Assembly: GCA_044378055.1 (NCBI GenBank)
Contig: JBILXY010000007.1
Span: 1 to 49,582 of the forward strand
Reading direction: 5' to 3'
DNA length: 49,582 nt
Source: JBILXY01 sp044378055
GTDB taxonomy: Bacteria > Patescibacteriota > JACMRA01
Position 1 is the stretch's first letter. Every line of letters begins with the position of its first letter. The notes under the pieces were generated by a model. That model did not search any database, had not been told where the DNA came from, and worked only from the letters and a program-made list of their open reading frames with translations. The translations under genes and the position numbers were made by a program. Of the stretch, positions 1 to 8,263 are shown in pieces.

Positions 1-134
1 ACTACTACTAAATAATCACAGAGGTGTAACAAAAGAAAGGAGAAGTAAATTAATTCACACGTACTTTAATCATAGGAATATTACATAATCCATCACCCCA
101 ATTCTTTCTTTAAGTCACATTTTACGAGGACAAA

Positions 135-323
135 TTGATTCTAATATTGGATGCAGCTTTTGGGTCAGACACAGCAATTCAACATCAAGTTTACTTTGAA
201 GACACTTGCAAACCAATGACTTGTTTTTTTCTGGCGATACCAAATAGCATGGATATAAGGGAATGCTGTCGCCAACTTTCCAAAGCTTCCGACAAGTTTG
301 GAATTGAAATTAGTTTAAAGTAA
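135..323 (+). CDS. Small hypothetical protein (62 aa), TTG start
   Basis: I do not recognise this 62-residue protein. It would start at TTG 135, preceded four bases earlier by GAGGA (126-130), which could serve as a ribosome binding site. The next in-frame ATG would leave only about 35 residues. It has three cysteines, no clear membrane segment and no signal peptide. A strong hairpin terminator begins eight bases after the stop, which supports a real short transcription unit. It resembles the other solitary small genes of this window in size and in having its own terminator, but I see no sequence similarity to them. Confidence 0.4.
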   Translation: MILILDAAFGSDTAIQHQVYFEDTCKPMTCFFLAIPNSMDIRECCRQLSKASDKFGIEISLK

Positions 324-331
324 ACAATAAA

Positions 332-357
332 CCCAGGTTCTGAATCTGGGCTTTCTT
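332..357. terminator. Bidirectional hairpin terminator
   Basis: CCCAGGTT and AATCTGGG form an 8-bp stem (one G-U pair) with a CTG loop. T-rich sequence follows on the plus strand (CTTTCTTTATTTT), and TTTATTGTTT follows on the minus strand. It can end both the small plus-strand gene and the minus-strand ABC operon. Confidence 0.75.
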
Positions 358-2087
358 TATTTTATATAAAACTGATCCAACTTTTTGGTATCTAAATTAT
401 CAAACCCTTCCACTGAATAGGTTTTTAGAATTAGAATTAATTGGGCTAAATCATCACTCTCAACAGCGTTCGAGTTTTGCCAAGTTGGAATTCTTGAATT
501 TGTATTTAAATCATTTTCCTTCAAAATATCTTTTAATTCACCAACAGCAAAACCTTCTTTATTGGTATTTTCTTTAATAAAATTCAGGCTTTTATCTAAA
601 TCTTCCAAGAAGTCTGTTCTAGCCTGCCCGACTAATTTTTCTGAATTCAAAACAAGGCCAGCCAGGGGTAAATTCTTAAAAGTAATAATTCCAATTAAAG
701 TTTTATCTGGATTCACCCTTTTGGTATTTAACTTTTCTTCCACATCAGAAATGTAGGGCTCGAAGGAAACCAAAGCATCAATTTTGCCAGCAATCATAGC
801 CTGAACTAAAGCAGAAGGATCGTTTCCTGAAACATATTTTACACTGCTTGTTTTAACTTGCCTAGTGAATAAAACAAAATCTAAGCCTTGCTGAACCACC
901 GGATTGTTAGGAAAATAACCAATAGTTGCCCCATTTAATCCGCTGAAATTATTTGGATCTAAAACCTGTTTTCCAACTAAAAATAAAGCTGGATTATTAG
1001 GGGTTTCGGTAATCTGACTGGCAACTTTTAGGCTTGAATTGGTTTGTAAAGCTTGTAGTGCATTTGGCATATCACTGTACCCTCCAATTGTGGCCTTCCC
1101 AGCTTGCATAGCGTCCATGGCCTGCAAACCTGTGCCCACATTTTCAAGACTTGCCCCCAACCTGTTAAACTTTTTCTGATAAACCAAAATCGGTAAATTT
1201 ATTACACTTTTATAAGTAACAATTTTAACTTGATTGTTATTTTGAAAATTAGTTACCAAACTTGAAATTTGAAACCAGAGTCCAAAAGTAATTAAAATTA
1301 GCACTAAAAATCCACAAAATATTCTTATGAAATCCCATTTGAATCTTGAAAATAAATTCAGTAAAACTTTTTCCAAAGCAAAAGAAACAATCAAAATAAT
1401 TACAAGATAAGCGTAAAGATAGCTGGTTTTGTATAGTTGCTGAAATAGTAATAGCCTTAAACCCAGACCTGTTTTTCCACCCAAAATTAATTCTGTTAAA
1501 ATAGCAGTAGCCATTCCCCACAACACCACCTGTGGCAAAATTCTGAAGCTTAAAAAATTATTTTGTGGTAAGAAAATATACCTAAATTTTTGATTGGGTG
1601 TTAACTTCCAAGAACTACTTAAAACTTGGAATTCAGCAAAGTCTTTAGAAACCACATTAATGCAGTGCGATAAATACAAAACAAAAACTGTGAAAAATAC
1701 CACGCTGGTTTTTGCCAAATCTGTTAAACCAAAGGCTAAGATTGCAAGTGGGATAATTACTGGCGCCGGAAGATATTTCCAAACATTATTTATACTGCTA
1801 ATTAAATTTAAAAACCACCCAAACCAAAGCGAAATGTAAATAATCAATAAAGATGTTATGTAAGAAAGCAGTAAAGCTGAAACAAGCCTGGATATTGTAC
1901 TAAATAAATCTATGAATAGTATTTCCCAAAAGCTTGCGTTCGTAAAACTTAAAAATATATCGGTTGGGGCGGCTAGAAAAGCCAAATTAGCCAATTTAAA
2001 AACAAATAACAATTGCCACAAACCTAAAACTAATAGCCAAGGCCAGACCAATTTCCAAAATTCATTAAGCTTATAATTTATCTTCAT
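357..2087 (-). CDS. ABC importer permease fused to substrate-binding domain (nitrate/sulfonate/taurine type)
   Basis: A 576-residue fusion. Residues about 1-245 are a BPD-type inner-membrane permease with several hydrophobic helices and an EAA-like loop around 151-180, ending in the SsuC/TauC-like stretch ILTELILGGKTGLG (197-209). A further membrane segment at about 252-272 leads into an extracytoplasmic NMT1/SsuA-like binding domain (about 287-576), containing VKIVTYKSVINLPI and SALVQAMIAGKIDALVSFEP. In most SsuABC-type systems permease and binding protein are separate; here the receptor is tethered to the channel, as in OpuA-type systems. The ATPase gene lies 2 bp upstream. The substrate cannot be read from sequence; sulfonate, nitrate, thiamine-precursor and related ligands are all used in this family. 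Confidence 0.8.
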   Translation of the reverse strand: MKINYKLNEFWKLVWPWLLVLGLWQLLFVFKLANLAFLAAPTDIFLSFTNASFWEILFIDLFSTISRLVSALLLSYITSLLIIYISLWFGWFLNLISSINNVWKYLPAPVIIPLAILAFGLTDLAKTSVVFFTVFVLYLSHCINVVSKDFAEFQVLSSSWKLTPNQKFRYIFLPQNNFLSFRILPQVVLWGMATAILTELILGGKTGLGLRLLLFQQLYKTSYLYAYLVIILIVSFALEKVLLNLFSRFKWDFIRIFCGFLVLILITFGLWFQISSLVTNFQNNNQVKIVTYKSVINLPILVYQKKFNRLGASLENVGTGLQAMDAMQAGKATIGGYSDMPNALQALQTNSSLKVASQITETPNNPALFLVGKQVLDPNNFSGLNGATIGYFPNNPVVQQGLDFVLFTRQVKTSSVKYVSGNDPSALVQAMIAGKIDALVSFEPYISDVEEKLNTKRVNPDKTLIGIITFKNLPLAGLVLNSEKLVGQARTDFLEDLDKSLNFIKENTNKEGFAVGELKDILKENDLNTNSRIPTWQNSNAVESDDLAQLILILKTYSVEGFDNLDTKKLDQFYIK

Positions 2088-2089
2088 AA

Positions 2090-2758
2090 CTAGCTTGATA
2101 TTTCCATTTCCATTTTTGAATTAACCGTAATTTCCCAAACTTTTCCTTCCAATTTTTCCAAAATTATTTTGTCGTGAGAAATTGTAATTAATTTAAATGG
2201 AAATTGCTTTTGCCAAGAAATTAGCCAATCTAAAGTTTCTGGCAACACCTTTTTATCTAAAGCAGAAAAGGCTTCATCCAGAATTAAAATTTTGGGTTTT
2301 CTTAATAGTTCGCGCAGTAAAATTACGCGTTGTAATTGCCCTCCACTTAAATCTACGCTGGAAATTTCTGACTGAATGTTAAATAATACCTGTTTGTTCT
2401 GTGAATTTAATAAAGGCAATAACCATTCTAATTCAGCTTGAATTTCAGGCATTGTCATAAATCCATAATCATTTAGAGATAGTTTACGACCAAATCTTGA
2501 AGGTAATTTACCAAACACAGCCAACTCTAAATTATCTGCAAGATTATACCACCACAACCAATTTTGCCTATAATTCTGATTTATATAAGCAAAGTCTAAG
2601 TTCTTGGAAATACACTCCTTAACAATTTGATTTACCAGGGTAGTTTTACCTACCCCATTTTTTCCCCAAAAATGATTTACCGAATCATCAATTTCCAGCT
2701 CTATATTTTTTAGAATTAGCCTAGGCGATAAATCTAAATTATAGGGGCCAAACTTCAT
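2090..2758 (-). CDS. ABC transporter ATPase subunit
   Basis: A 222-residue ABC ATPase with Walker A WGKNGVGKTT (31-40), Q-loop YINQNY, signature LSGGQLQR, Walker B ILILDEAF and H-loop ITISHD. The complete set of motifs argues that it is active. It lies 2 bp upstream of the fused permease/receptor gene and 8 bp downstream of an anchored protein gene, so the three probably form one operon and one importer. It is shorter than typical SsuB/TauB proteins (about 250), with an abbreviated N-terminus. Confidence 0.88.
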   Translation of the reverse strand: MKFGPYNLDLSPRLILKNIELEIDDSVNHFWGKNGVGKTTLVNQIVKECISKNLDFAYINQNYRQNWLWWYNLADNLELAVFGKLPSRFGRKLSLNDYGFMTMPEIQAELEWLLPLLNSQNKQVLFNIQSEISSVDLSGGQLQRVILLRELLRKPKILILDEAFSALDKKVLPETLDWLISWQKQFPFKLITISHDKIILEKLEGKVWEITVNSKMEMEISS

Positions 2759-2766
2759 ACTAAAAC

Positions 2767-3489
2767 TTATAAAAGCAAAGTGCCTTCAAAAATAACTAAA
2801 TATGTAGAAGAAGTGGTGCTTTTAACATTTAAACCTGTAGCAGTTGGCAGCACAGTTGTGTTCACAACAATTGGTGCTTGAACCGAAGCTGGTGGAATTA
2901 CCAAACCTGCCTGAGCCAAACCTTGAACTAGTGCAGCGCTTGTTGCCGCATCTAAAACTTGGGTTCCAACTAGGAATTGAAGTTGTAAACTGGAAACATT
3001 TAGATCATAGGATGAGCCATCTTTTCCAGGAACTGCCAAGCCAGAAGCTTTACCAGAAACAGTAGGGTAAACTGCACCAACTTTCAAGGCTGGATTTCCA
3101 AGAATTGCTAAATCTAAACCTTTTACATCTAAATTAAAAGATCCTGCAGTAGCAAAACTTAATTGACCAGTTGGAAAAACTAAAGCCGGTGTTAGTAATG
3201 TAACTTTAGAAGCTGTAAATGATTTACCAGCCAAAGTTGTAGCAAGATCAATTTGTTTTTGGGCCAAAGCTGCTTTATCTGCTTCGGCTTTCTTTGCATT
3301 TTCATCATCTTGCTTCTTTTTATTTTCCATAGATATTTTTTCGTCCTCTTTCTTTTTATCGTCTGCTTTTTTGTTCATATCTGCAACATACCAAATTCCT
3401 CCAATTACTATAATGGCTACCACAACAAAACCTGAGATATACATTATCATTTGCTTCTTCATATTTGAGTTTGGGCTTGTTTCGTTCAT
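2767..3489 (-). CDS. Membrane-anchored extracytoplasmic protein in ABC importer operon
   Basis: A 240-residue protein I do not recognise. A short cytoplasmic N-terminus and one membrane helix (about 13-35) are followed by a Lys/Glu/Asp-rich, probably helical stalk (36-80) and a Ser/Thr/Val/Leu-rich domain (about 85-240) that looks all-beta and is predicted to be outside. There is no lipobox. It is the first gene of the operon, with the importer ATPase starting 8 bp downstream, so an accessory or ligand-presenting role is possible but is inference. A TTGACC box (3517-3522) lies 33 nt before the ATG, consistent with leaderless transcription. Confidence 0.6.
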   Translation of the reverse strand: MNETSPNSNMKKQMIMYISGFVVVAIIVIGGIWYVADMNKKADDKKKEDEKISMENKKKQDDENAKKAEADKAALAQKQIDLATTLAGKSFTASKVTLLTPALVFPTGQLSFATAGSFNLDVKGLDLAILGNPALKVGAVYPTVSGKASGLAVPGKDGSSYDLNVSSLQLQFLVGTQVLDAATSAALVQGLAQAGLVIPPASVQAPIVVNTTVLPTATGLNVKSTTSSTYLVIFEGTLLL

Positions 3490-3568
3490 AAATTGTTGTA
3501 ATTTTTAAATTTCTTGGGTCAATCACAATAACGGCATTTTGTCAACGCAATAAAGTTTTCATCAACAT

Positions 3569-4042
3569 CTATTGCCCATCCAAAATTTCGTTCACTACAC
3601 TATCTGCTTCCTTATTATGTTCTCTATAAACATGCAAAACTTTGAAAGTGTTAAACTTGCTTAAAGATTGTTTTACTTTAACCGACCAAGGCTTTAATTC
3701 CTCTTTTTTAACCTTATATTCCCCCCTAACCTGCTTCACGACTAATTCACTATCTAAGTAAGCAATTAAATTTATTTCGGCTGGATTGTAATTTTGCACA
3801 ATGTTTTCTAAAGCGAAAACTAAGCCCTGCCACTCGGCCTGGTTATTGGTTGTATGACCAAGAAATTTTCCTTCTAAAGCCAAAATTTTAACTTCCCCAT
3901 TTTCAATTAATTTTGCTCGATGTTCAATGCTCGAGATTCTTTCCAAATCGATCATACTTTCAGCCTGAACAACTAAAAACCCATAAGCCGAAGGACCAGG
4001 ATTTCCCCTACTTCCACCATCAGCAAAAAGTGCAACAAACAT
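3569..4042 (-). CDS. rnhA: Ribonuclease HI family protein
   Basis: A 157-residue RNase H-fold protein. The four-carboxylate active site is visible: D8 in FADGGSRGN, E70 in TNNQAEW, D97 in YLDSELVVKQV and D147 in EHNKEADSVVN. It should cleave the RNA strand of RNA-DNA hybrids (R-loops, Okazaki primers). It lacks the basic protrusion of E. coli RNase HI and looks like the shorter RnhA-like group. Residues about 28-58, between the first strand and the TNNQAE helix, form an insertion. It lies 18 bp downstream of a small membrane protein gene on the same strand. Confidence 0.88.
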   Translation of the reverse strand: MFVALFADGGSRGNPGPSAYGFLVVQAESMIDLERISSIEHRAKLIENGEVKILALEGKFLGHTTNNQAEWQGLVFALENIVQNYNPAEINLIAYLDSELVVKQVRGEYKVKKEELKPWSVKVKQSLSKFNTFKVLHVYREHNKEADSVVNEILDGQ

Positions 4043-4060
4043 AAATAAAATAATCGACGG

Positions 4061-4285
4061 TTATCTAAACAAAATTGGTAAAAATGTATAAAGCACAAAC
4101 CCAAACAAAACCACAAAAGCTAGGAATACTGTAAAAGCCCGTTGCCATGTCCAATAACTTTTTTTATTCAATTTATTTTCAGCCACTTTAATTTCCTGTT
4201 TTGCAAGCCTTCTGGCAATTTTATCAGCTTTTCTAGCAGAAATAGGAGGGTTATAATTTGGAGAAGAAGGTTTTTTAGAAGACAT
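4061..4285 (-). CDS. Small tail-anchored membrane protein (74 aa)
   Basis: A 74-residue protein with a basic, Lys/Arg/Ala-rich N-terminus (residues 17-43, probably helical) and one C-terminal membrane helix (about 49-70, aromatic/Val/Leu-rich). I do not recognise a family. It probably shares a transcript with the RNase H gene 18 bp downstream. Its start is only about 10 bp after the U-tract of the preceding gene's terminator, so its promoter must lie within or beyond that hairpin, or it depends on read-through. Confidence 0.55.
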   Translation of the reverse strand: MSSKKPSSPNYNPPISARKADKIARRLAKQEIKVAENKLNKKSYWTWQRAFTVFLAFVVLFGFVLYTFLPILFR

Positions 4286-4295
4286 AAATTAAACA

Positions 4296-4325
4296 TAAAA
4301 AAAATCCCGAGCTTTAGCAAGGGAT
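4296..4325 (-). terminator. Terminator of the 4360-4791 gene
   Basis: On the minus strand ATCCC and GGGAT pair, with an inner GC/GC pair around a TAAA loop, followed by eight U residues. It closely resembles the terminator at 4864-4890. Confidence 0.8.
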
Positions 4326-4359
4326 AGGAAATTTTCCAATAAAAAGGTGTAATCTAGAA

Positions 4360-4791
4360 TTACAATTTTGAGGTAGTAATACTTGCTGAATAGCTTTGCA
4401 ATCTAAACCATCCATCATTCTTAAGCTGGTATGAAGAGATTTCATCCACTATAATTATTGATTCATCAAAATCTTGTGGAACGAAAATTGTTGGTTGCAA
4501 TGTCGAGATATTGGCGCTTCTACCGTTAACAATGTTTGTAACATTTCCAGTTATGGTGCCAGTGTTGATAATACCATTGCAACAATTAAGATCGCTTGCT
4601 TGAACTCGTCCAATGGTTAAAATACCACCGGCTTGGTCAAAATTAGTATACTGTGGTTCTTCGACATGAACCGCAACTGAACCTGATTCAAAATCTGCTA
4701 AACTAAGACGATAAATTAGCAAATGCAAACCATTAAGCTGAATAGATTTAACTTCACCTAAAACTCTGTAATCTTTAAATTTATCACTCAT
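4360..4791 (-). CDS. Hypothetical protein (143 aa)
   Basis: A 143-residue soluble protein that I do not recognise. It is rich in beta-prone residues, with a Gly/Asn/Thr/Ile stretch at about 73-90 (NGIINTGTITGNVTNIVNG) that could form a beta-solenoid turn, and a CC pair. No signal peptide or membrane helix is seen. It is one of few genes here with a clear ribosome binding site (AGGAG about 10 bases before the ATG). It has its own terminator and no obvious functional neighbour. Confidence 0.5.
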   Translation of the reverse strand: MSDKFKDYRVLGEVKSIQLNGLHLLIYRLSLADFESGSVAVHVEEPQYTNFDQAGGILTIGRVQASDLNCCNGIINTGTITGNVTNIVNGRSANISTLQPTIFVPQDFDESIIIVDEISSYQLKNDGWFRLQSYSASITTSKL

Positions 4792-4863
4792 TCTTTGTTT
4801 TCTCCTAATTTTATTAGTTGAATGAACCCCTAATTAAAATCACACTTTTTCCCTTTTGTAAAA

Positions 4864-4890
4864 TAAAAAATCCCAAGCTTTTGCCTGGGA
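4864..4890 (-). terminator. Terminator of the 4908-5237 gene
   Basis: The minus strand reads TCCCAGGC-AAAA-GCTTGGGA, an 8-bp stem, followed by TTTTTTATTTT. It is near-homologous to the terminator at 4296-4325. Confidence 0.85.
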
Positions 4891-4907
4891 CTGGAAACAA
4901 TATTAAC

Positions 4908-5237
4908 CTAGTATGGAATAATAAACATCTGCCCATCATTCTTTACCTCGTCACTTAAAAGGACTGTACCGGGACTGTAAACTTCAAATTCCTTAATTTC
5001 TTCGTTATAAATAACTACCTCCGCACCAAGAATATATTTTTGTGGGAATATATAGCTTGAATACAATGTTGGATACGATAAATCTTGGGCTACATATACA
5101 TAGTAAAATTTATCATGAATGAAAAGTTTAGCTGTGAAACAGTTTTCAAAGTGATCTATTTTTAATATTTCATGTCCAAAAGCTGCAAGTAACGCAGTGT
5201 AAAATTTGTTAACATCAATTTGGCGTGCAAATCTCAT
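4908..5237 (-). CDS. Hypothetical protein (109 aa)
   Basis: A 109-residue protein of unknown function, rich in Tyr and Phe (for example HDKFYYVYVAQDLSYPTLY). It has no signal peptide, membrane helix or recognisable motif. It is flanked by its own terminator downstream and an AT-rich promoter-like region upstream, so it looks like a monocistronic unit. The identical strand and nearly identical terminator of the neighbouring 143-residue gene suggest the two units may share a history, although the proteins are not visibly similar. Confidence 0.5.
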   Translation of the reverse strand: MRFARQIDVNKFYTALLAAFGHEILKIDHFENCFTAKLFIHDKFYYVYVAQDLSYPTLYSSYIFPQKYILGAEVVIYNEEIKEFEVYSPGTVLLSDEVKNDGQMFIIPY

Positions 5238-5313
5238 TATTTTTAATTTGTAAATTCTACTAATTTAAAAGAAAATAAAAACTAAATTGTAGGCAAACAT
5301 TGTAAATTAATTC

Positions 5314-6573
5314 TTACTCTAAATACTCCTTAGAATAATACTTTTTCAGAACTTCAGGAACTTTAATTCTTCCGTCAATTTGTTGGAATTGTTCCATAAT
5401 GGCAAACATTGCCCTATTGGTAATACCGGTACAATTAAGGCTATGGGTTAATTCCTTTTGGCCTTCATAGTTTGTGAAAGTAATATTCAAATTCCTGGTT
5501 TGGTAATCTGTACAGTTACTGGAAGAACATAATTCACGGAAATCTTCAGTGGCTGGAAACCAAGCTTCAATATCAATTTGTCGGTTATTTTTAATACTAA
5601 TGTCCCCACTGCTAACTTCAAGTTGATGATAATGCAGCCCTAATAAATCGAGGCCGGCACAAAAAAAGTTTGTTAATCTTTCAAAAACTTGGGCACTTTG
5701 GTCTGGTTTACAAATAGCCACCATTTCCACTTTTTCAAACTGATGAACCCTAATTCCACCTTTTGTATCTTTACCGTGCGCCCCAATTTCCTTTCTAAAA
5801 CAAGTTGTCCAAGCGGTTAAAAGCCGAGGATCTGCAAGTTGTAAGTTTCGATTACTTTCCATAAACATTAAACTTGGCTCGCTGCTGCCTACCAAATATT
5901 TGGTTCTATCACCTTCAATTACTTCATAAACATCGTCTTGACCTGTTGGGAAAAAGCCTGTTCCAGCCATAACATCATAGTTTACTGCGATAGGTGGAAT
6001 AACATATTCAAAACCCTCTTCCAAAATTCTATCCAAGGACCAGTTAAACAAGGCTCTTTGGAATTTAGCTAATTCACCAGCAATATAATAGCCTCTAAAA
6101 CCTACAGCTTCTACACCTTTTTCGCTTAAATAATCTCTTTTAAAAATTGGCAGTTCGTGGTAAGGCGAAGGGTTAAAATCGAATTCTGGCTTTACTCCAA
6201 ATTGCCCAATTTCTATATTACCAGCGTCATCTTTGGCTACTGGAATTCCATCCCAAGTAAGATTTGGAATAACGGCCAACAAATTATCCAGCTCTGATTT
6301 TAACTCTCTTTGGGTATCTTCTAAAGTTTTAATTTTTTCAGAAACTATCTTCATCTCTTCTAATTTCACGGTTTTTTCTTCAGGTGAAAGACTGGCAATT
6401 ATTAAATTAAAACTATTTTTTTGCTGGCGAAGTTCTTCCAACTCTTTTTGAGATTCTTTGAAAACTCCAGCTTTCTCAGTAATATCATCGATGATCACTG
6501 GAGGTTTAAAACGCTTGGAAAGTTCTTGTTTAAAAATATCTGGATTTTCAACAATTTGGTTAAGAGAAATCAT
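5314..6573 (-). CDS. serS: Seryl-tRNA synthetase
   Basis: A 419-residue class II synthetase that charges tRNA-Ser (and tRNA-Sec where present) in the cytoplasm. The N-terminal coiled-coil tRNA-binding arm spans about 35-100 (ESQKELEELRQQKNSF onward). The catalytic core shows VGSSEPSL, the motif 2 region CFRKEIGAHGKDTKGGIRVH, EAWFPATEDFRELCSSSNC, and a motif 3 region at THSLNCTG and QQIDGRIKVPEVL. Length is normal for bacterial SerRS. A TAAAAT box three bases before the ATG and a TTGCTT further upstream fit the short-leader promoter pattern of this window. Confidence 0.95.
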   Translation of the reverse strand: MISLNQIVENPDIFKQELSKRFKPPVIIDDITEKAGVFKESQKELEELRQQKNSFNLIIASLSPEEKTVKLEEMKIVSEKIKTLEDTQRELKSELDNLLAVIPNLTWDGIPVAKDDAGNIEIGQFGVKPEFDFNPSPYHELPIFKRDYLSEKGVEAVGFRGYYIAGELAKFQRALFNWSLDRILEEGFEYVIPPIAVNYDVMAGTGFFPTGQDDVYEVIEGDRTKYLVGSSEPSLMFMESNRNLQLADPRLLTAWTTCFRKEIGAHGKDTKGGIRVHQFEKVEMVAICKPDQSAQVFERLTNFFCAGLDLLGLHYHQLEVSSGDISIKNNRQIDIEAWFPATEDFRELCSSSNCTDYQTRNLNITFTNYEGQKELTHSLNCTGITNRAMFAIMEQFQQIDGRIKVPEVLKKYYSKEYLE

Positions 6574-6611
6574 ACAATTTTATGTATGTAAATATTTCAA
6601 AAAAAGCAACC

Positions 6612-6908
6612 CTAGCTTAAAACAATCAATTTCCCAACAACAATTAGGGCATTCAGAAACCCTGTTGTAGCGTGGCTATACATTATTGGTCTATCTTTAT
6701 GATAAGCCCCATAAGCAAACCAAAAAATATTTCCTATCAGAAAAAAACCGAAAGTTAAAAGTGAAACCCCAGCAACTTCACGCATTATCCAAACATTCCA
6801 AGCCTGAGGAACAGAGGCCACAGAGCCAAACAAAGCCATCGGAGTGGCCATCTGATTCACAAGCAACGAAGCCTTGGATGAAAATTCTTTTCTAGAATAA
6901 TGATGCAC
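6612..6908 (-). CDS. SemiSWEET-type sugar transporter (PQ-loop, 3 TM)
   Basis: A 98-residue membrane protein with three hydrophobic helices (about 20-38, 46-66 and 76-97) and the PQ motif VPQAWNVW in the first helix, the layout of a SemiSWEET (MtN3/saliva family) half-transporter that works as a dimer. SemiSWEETs carry sugars down their gradient, which would suit an organism relying on scavenged carbohydrate. The start is GTG 6908. It is expressed toward serS but separated from it by about 40 bp. Substrate unknown. Confidence 0.75.
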   Translation of the reverse strand: MHHYSRKEFSSKASLLVNQMATPMALFGSVASVPQAWNVWIMREVAGVSLLTFGFFLIGNIFWFAYGAYHKDRPIMYSHATTGFLNALIVVGKLIVLS

Positions 6909-7134
6909 AAGTGTATTATTCCAAACAAAGTATGTTTTGGAAAGAAACCAGGTTAGTATTTGTCTTAGTATCCTTTACAACAAATCACTTTTAATTAACT
7001 TGACCAAAAACTTATGCAGAATCAATTTCCTATTATGTTTGGCAAGATTTTTCGAAAAGTTAGAAAAAATTATACATTGTATAAAAAAGTTAGAAGTTTT
7101 TTACGCCGCATTTTTAAATTTATTAAATAATTTT

Positions 7135-7473
7135 ATGACAAAAATTTTACCTCAAGATGTTATCGCCGATCATATTAGGGCCAGCTGTTTCATTATTTCT
7201 GACGGAGTTTTACCAAGTGGAAAACAAAGAGGCTATGTTCTAAGAAGATTAATCAGAAGGTCTTTATCTGCTAGTTTGAAGTTAAAAATTGATATCACAC
7301 AAACAGAATACTTTCAAGAGTTAGTAGATTCAGTCATTTCTATTTTCAATACAAGTTATCCAGAAATTTCAGAAAATAGAGAAATAATTATTTCAACCCT
7401 TATTACAGAAGCTGGGAAATACCAAAAGGCTATAGCCATTGGTGAAAAGGAATGGGCTAAAATTCTAAAATAA
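7135..7473 (+). CDS. Alanyl-tRNA synthetase fragment: tRNA-recognition region only (split alaS, part 1)
   Basis: A 112-residue protein starting at ATG 7135. The open frame upstream to 6937 has no AlaRS-like sequence. VIADHIRASCFIISDGVLPS and RGYVLRRLIRRSL match the segment of AlaRS just after the aminoacylation domain, the start of its helical tRNA-recognition domain. The remaining residues continue the helices and stop at GEKEWAKILK, corresponding to the end of helices before the stretch usually reading FRLYDTYGFP. That next stretch appears in the separate gene at 9342. The most conserved AlaRS residues here are kept, which argues for function rather than decay. The ATP/alanine-activating domain (about 240 residues) is absent from the window. 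Confidence 0.8.
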   Translation: MTKILPQDVIADHIRASCFIISDGVLPSGKQRGYVLRRLIRRSLSASLKLKIDITQTEYFQELVDSVISIFNTSYPEISENREIIISTLITEAGKYQKAIAIGEKEWAKILK

Positions 7474-7483
7474 TATTCGCAAT

Positions 7484-8254
7484 ATGTTTGAAAAATTGTT
7501 TGCATTTGTTACTTCAACCCCAAGTCTAGCTAGATTGTTTGGCAGAATAGAAATAGATAAATTAGCCAAATTTTGTTCAGACAAATTCCAAAAAGATGTT
7601 TATATTACCAGCCAATTAAAGCGAAGCAGGCCTGAAAAAATAATTCATAAAATGCAAACTAGCGCAGACTGGGCAAAATATTTTAACCAATTAGCTGCAA
7701 ATAATAATGTATTAAGTGTTGAAATATCTAACGCTTCCAGCCCAGATTGGATTATTATTTATCAAAACTATCCAAAAAATAGGAACTTGTTTATTTTCCA
7801 ATCTTCTAAATTTGAAAGTGATGCCGAAATGAAGAAAAGTATTCTAACTAACAAATTTGAAAATGCAGCAAATAAGTTTATAACCACAACCAATTTTGAA
7901 AACTTAAGATTATATCAAATTTACAAAGTTTTATTTTCATCAATTAACATCGCTTCTTTGCTAATTGTTGCTCTAATGTTCGTTTTGTTATTCCTGCCAA
8001 GTAATTTCGCCGGTCTTTGGTCAGCCTGGCTTCTTAGAGGATTTTTAATTTATGGTACAGTGGCTTTGTTAAGTTCAATTACAGGTTTTTGGTTAAACAA
8101 ATACCCCAATTTAATTTGGGAAATTACAAATACTGGGGAGGGTATAGATCGAAACAATCAGCTAATTACAACCAATATTCAGTACATTCAAATTTTCACG
8201 CCAGTAATTTTAGTTTTAATATTTATGCTATATTACATAATATTTCTACCATAA
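7484..8254 (+). CDS. Membrane protein of unknown function, inside the split alaS locus
   Basis: A 256-residue protein with a soluble N-terminal domain (about 1-145, mixed alpha/beta) and three hydrophobic segments: about 150-172, 178-200 and 236-254. It has no recognised family and no signal peptide. It begins 10 bp after the AlaRS tRNA-recognition fragment and ends 9 bp before the next gene, so it is probably cotranscribed with both AlaRS pieces. Nothing in it resembles a synthetase or transposase. Confidence 0.6.
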   Translation: MFEKLFAFVTSTPSLARLFGRIEIDKLAKFCSDKFQKDVYITSQLKRSRPEKIIHKMQTSADWAKYFNQLAANNNVLSVEISNASSPDWIIIYQNYPKNRNLFIFQSSKFESDAEMKKSILTNKFENAANKFITTTNFENLRLYQIYKVLFSSINIASLLIVALMFVLLFLPSNFAGLWSAWLLRGFLIYGTVALLSSITGFWLNKYPNLIWEITNTGEGIDRNNQLITTNIQYIQIFTPVILVLIFMLYYIIFLP

Positions 8255-8263
8255 TTAAAGTTT

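Noticed and set aside
6937..7134. N-terminal extension of the AlaRS recognition fragment
   Set aside because: The frame is open, but its sequence (for example NFLLCLARFFEKLEKIIHCIK) has no AlaRS catalytic motif and reads like translated AT-rich spacer; the AlaRS-like part begins right after ATG 7135.
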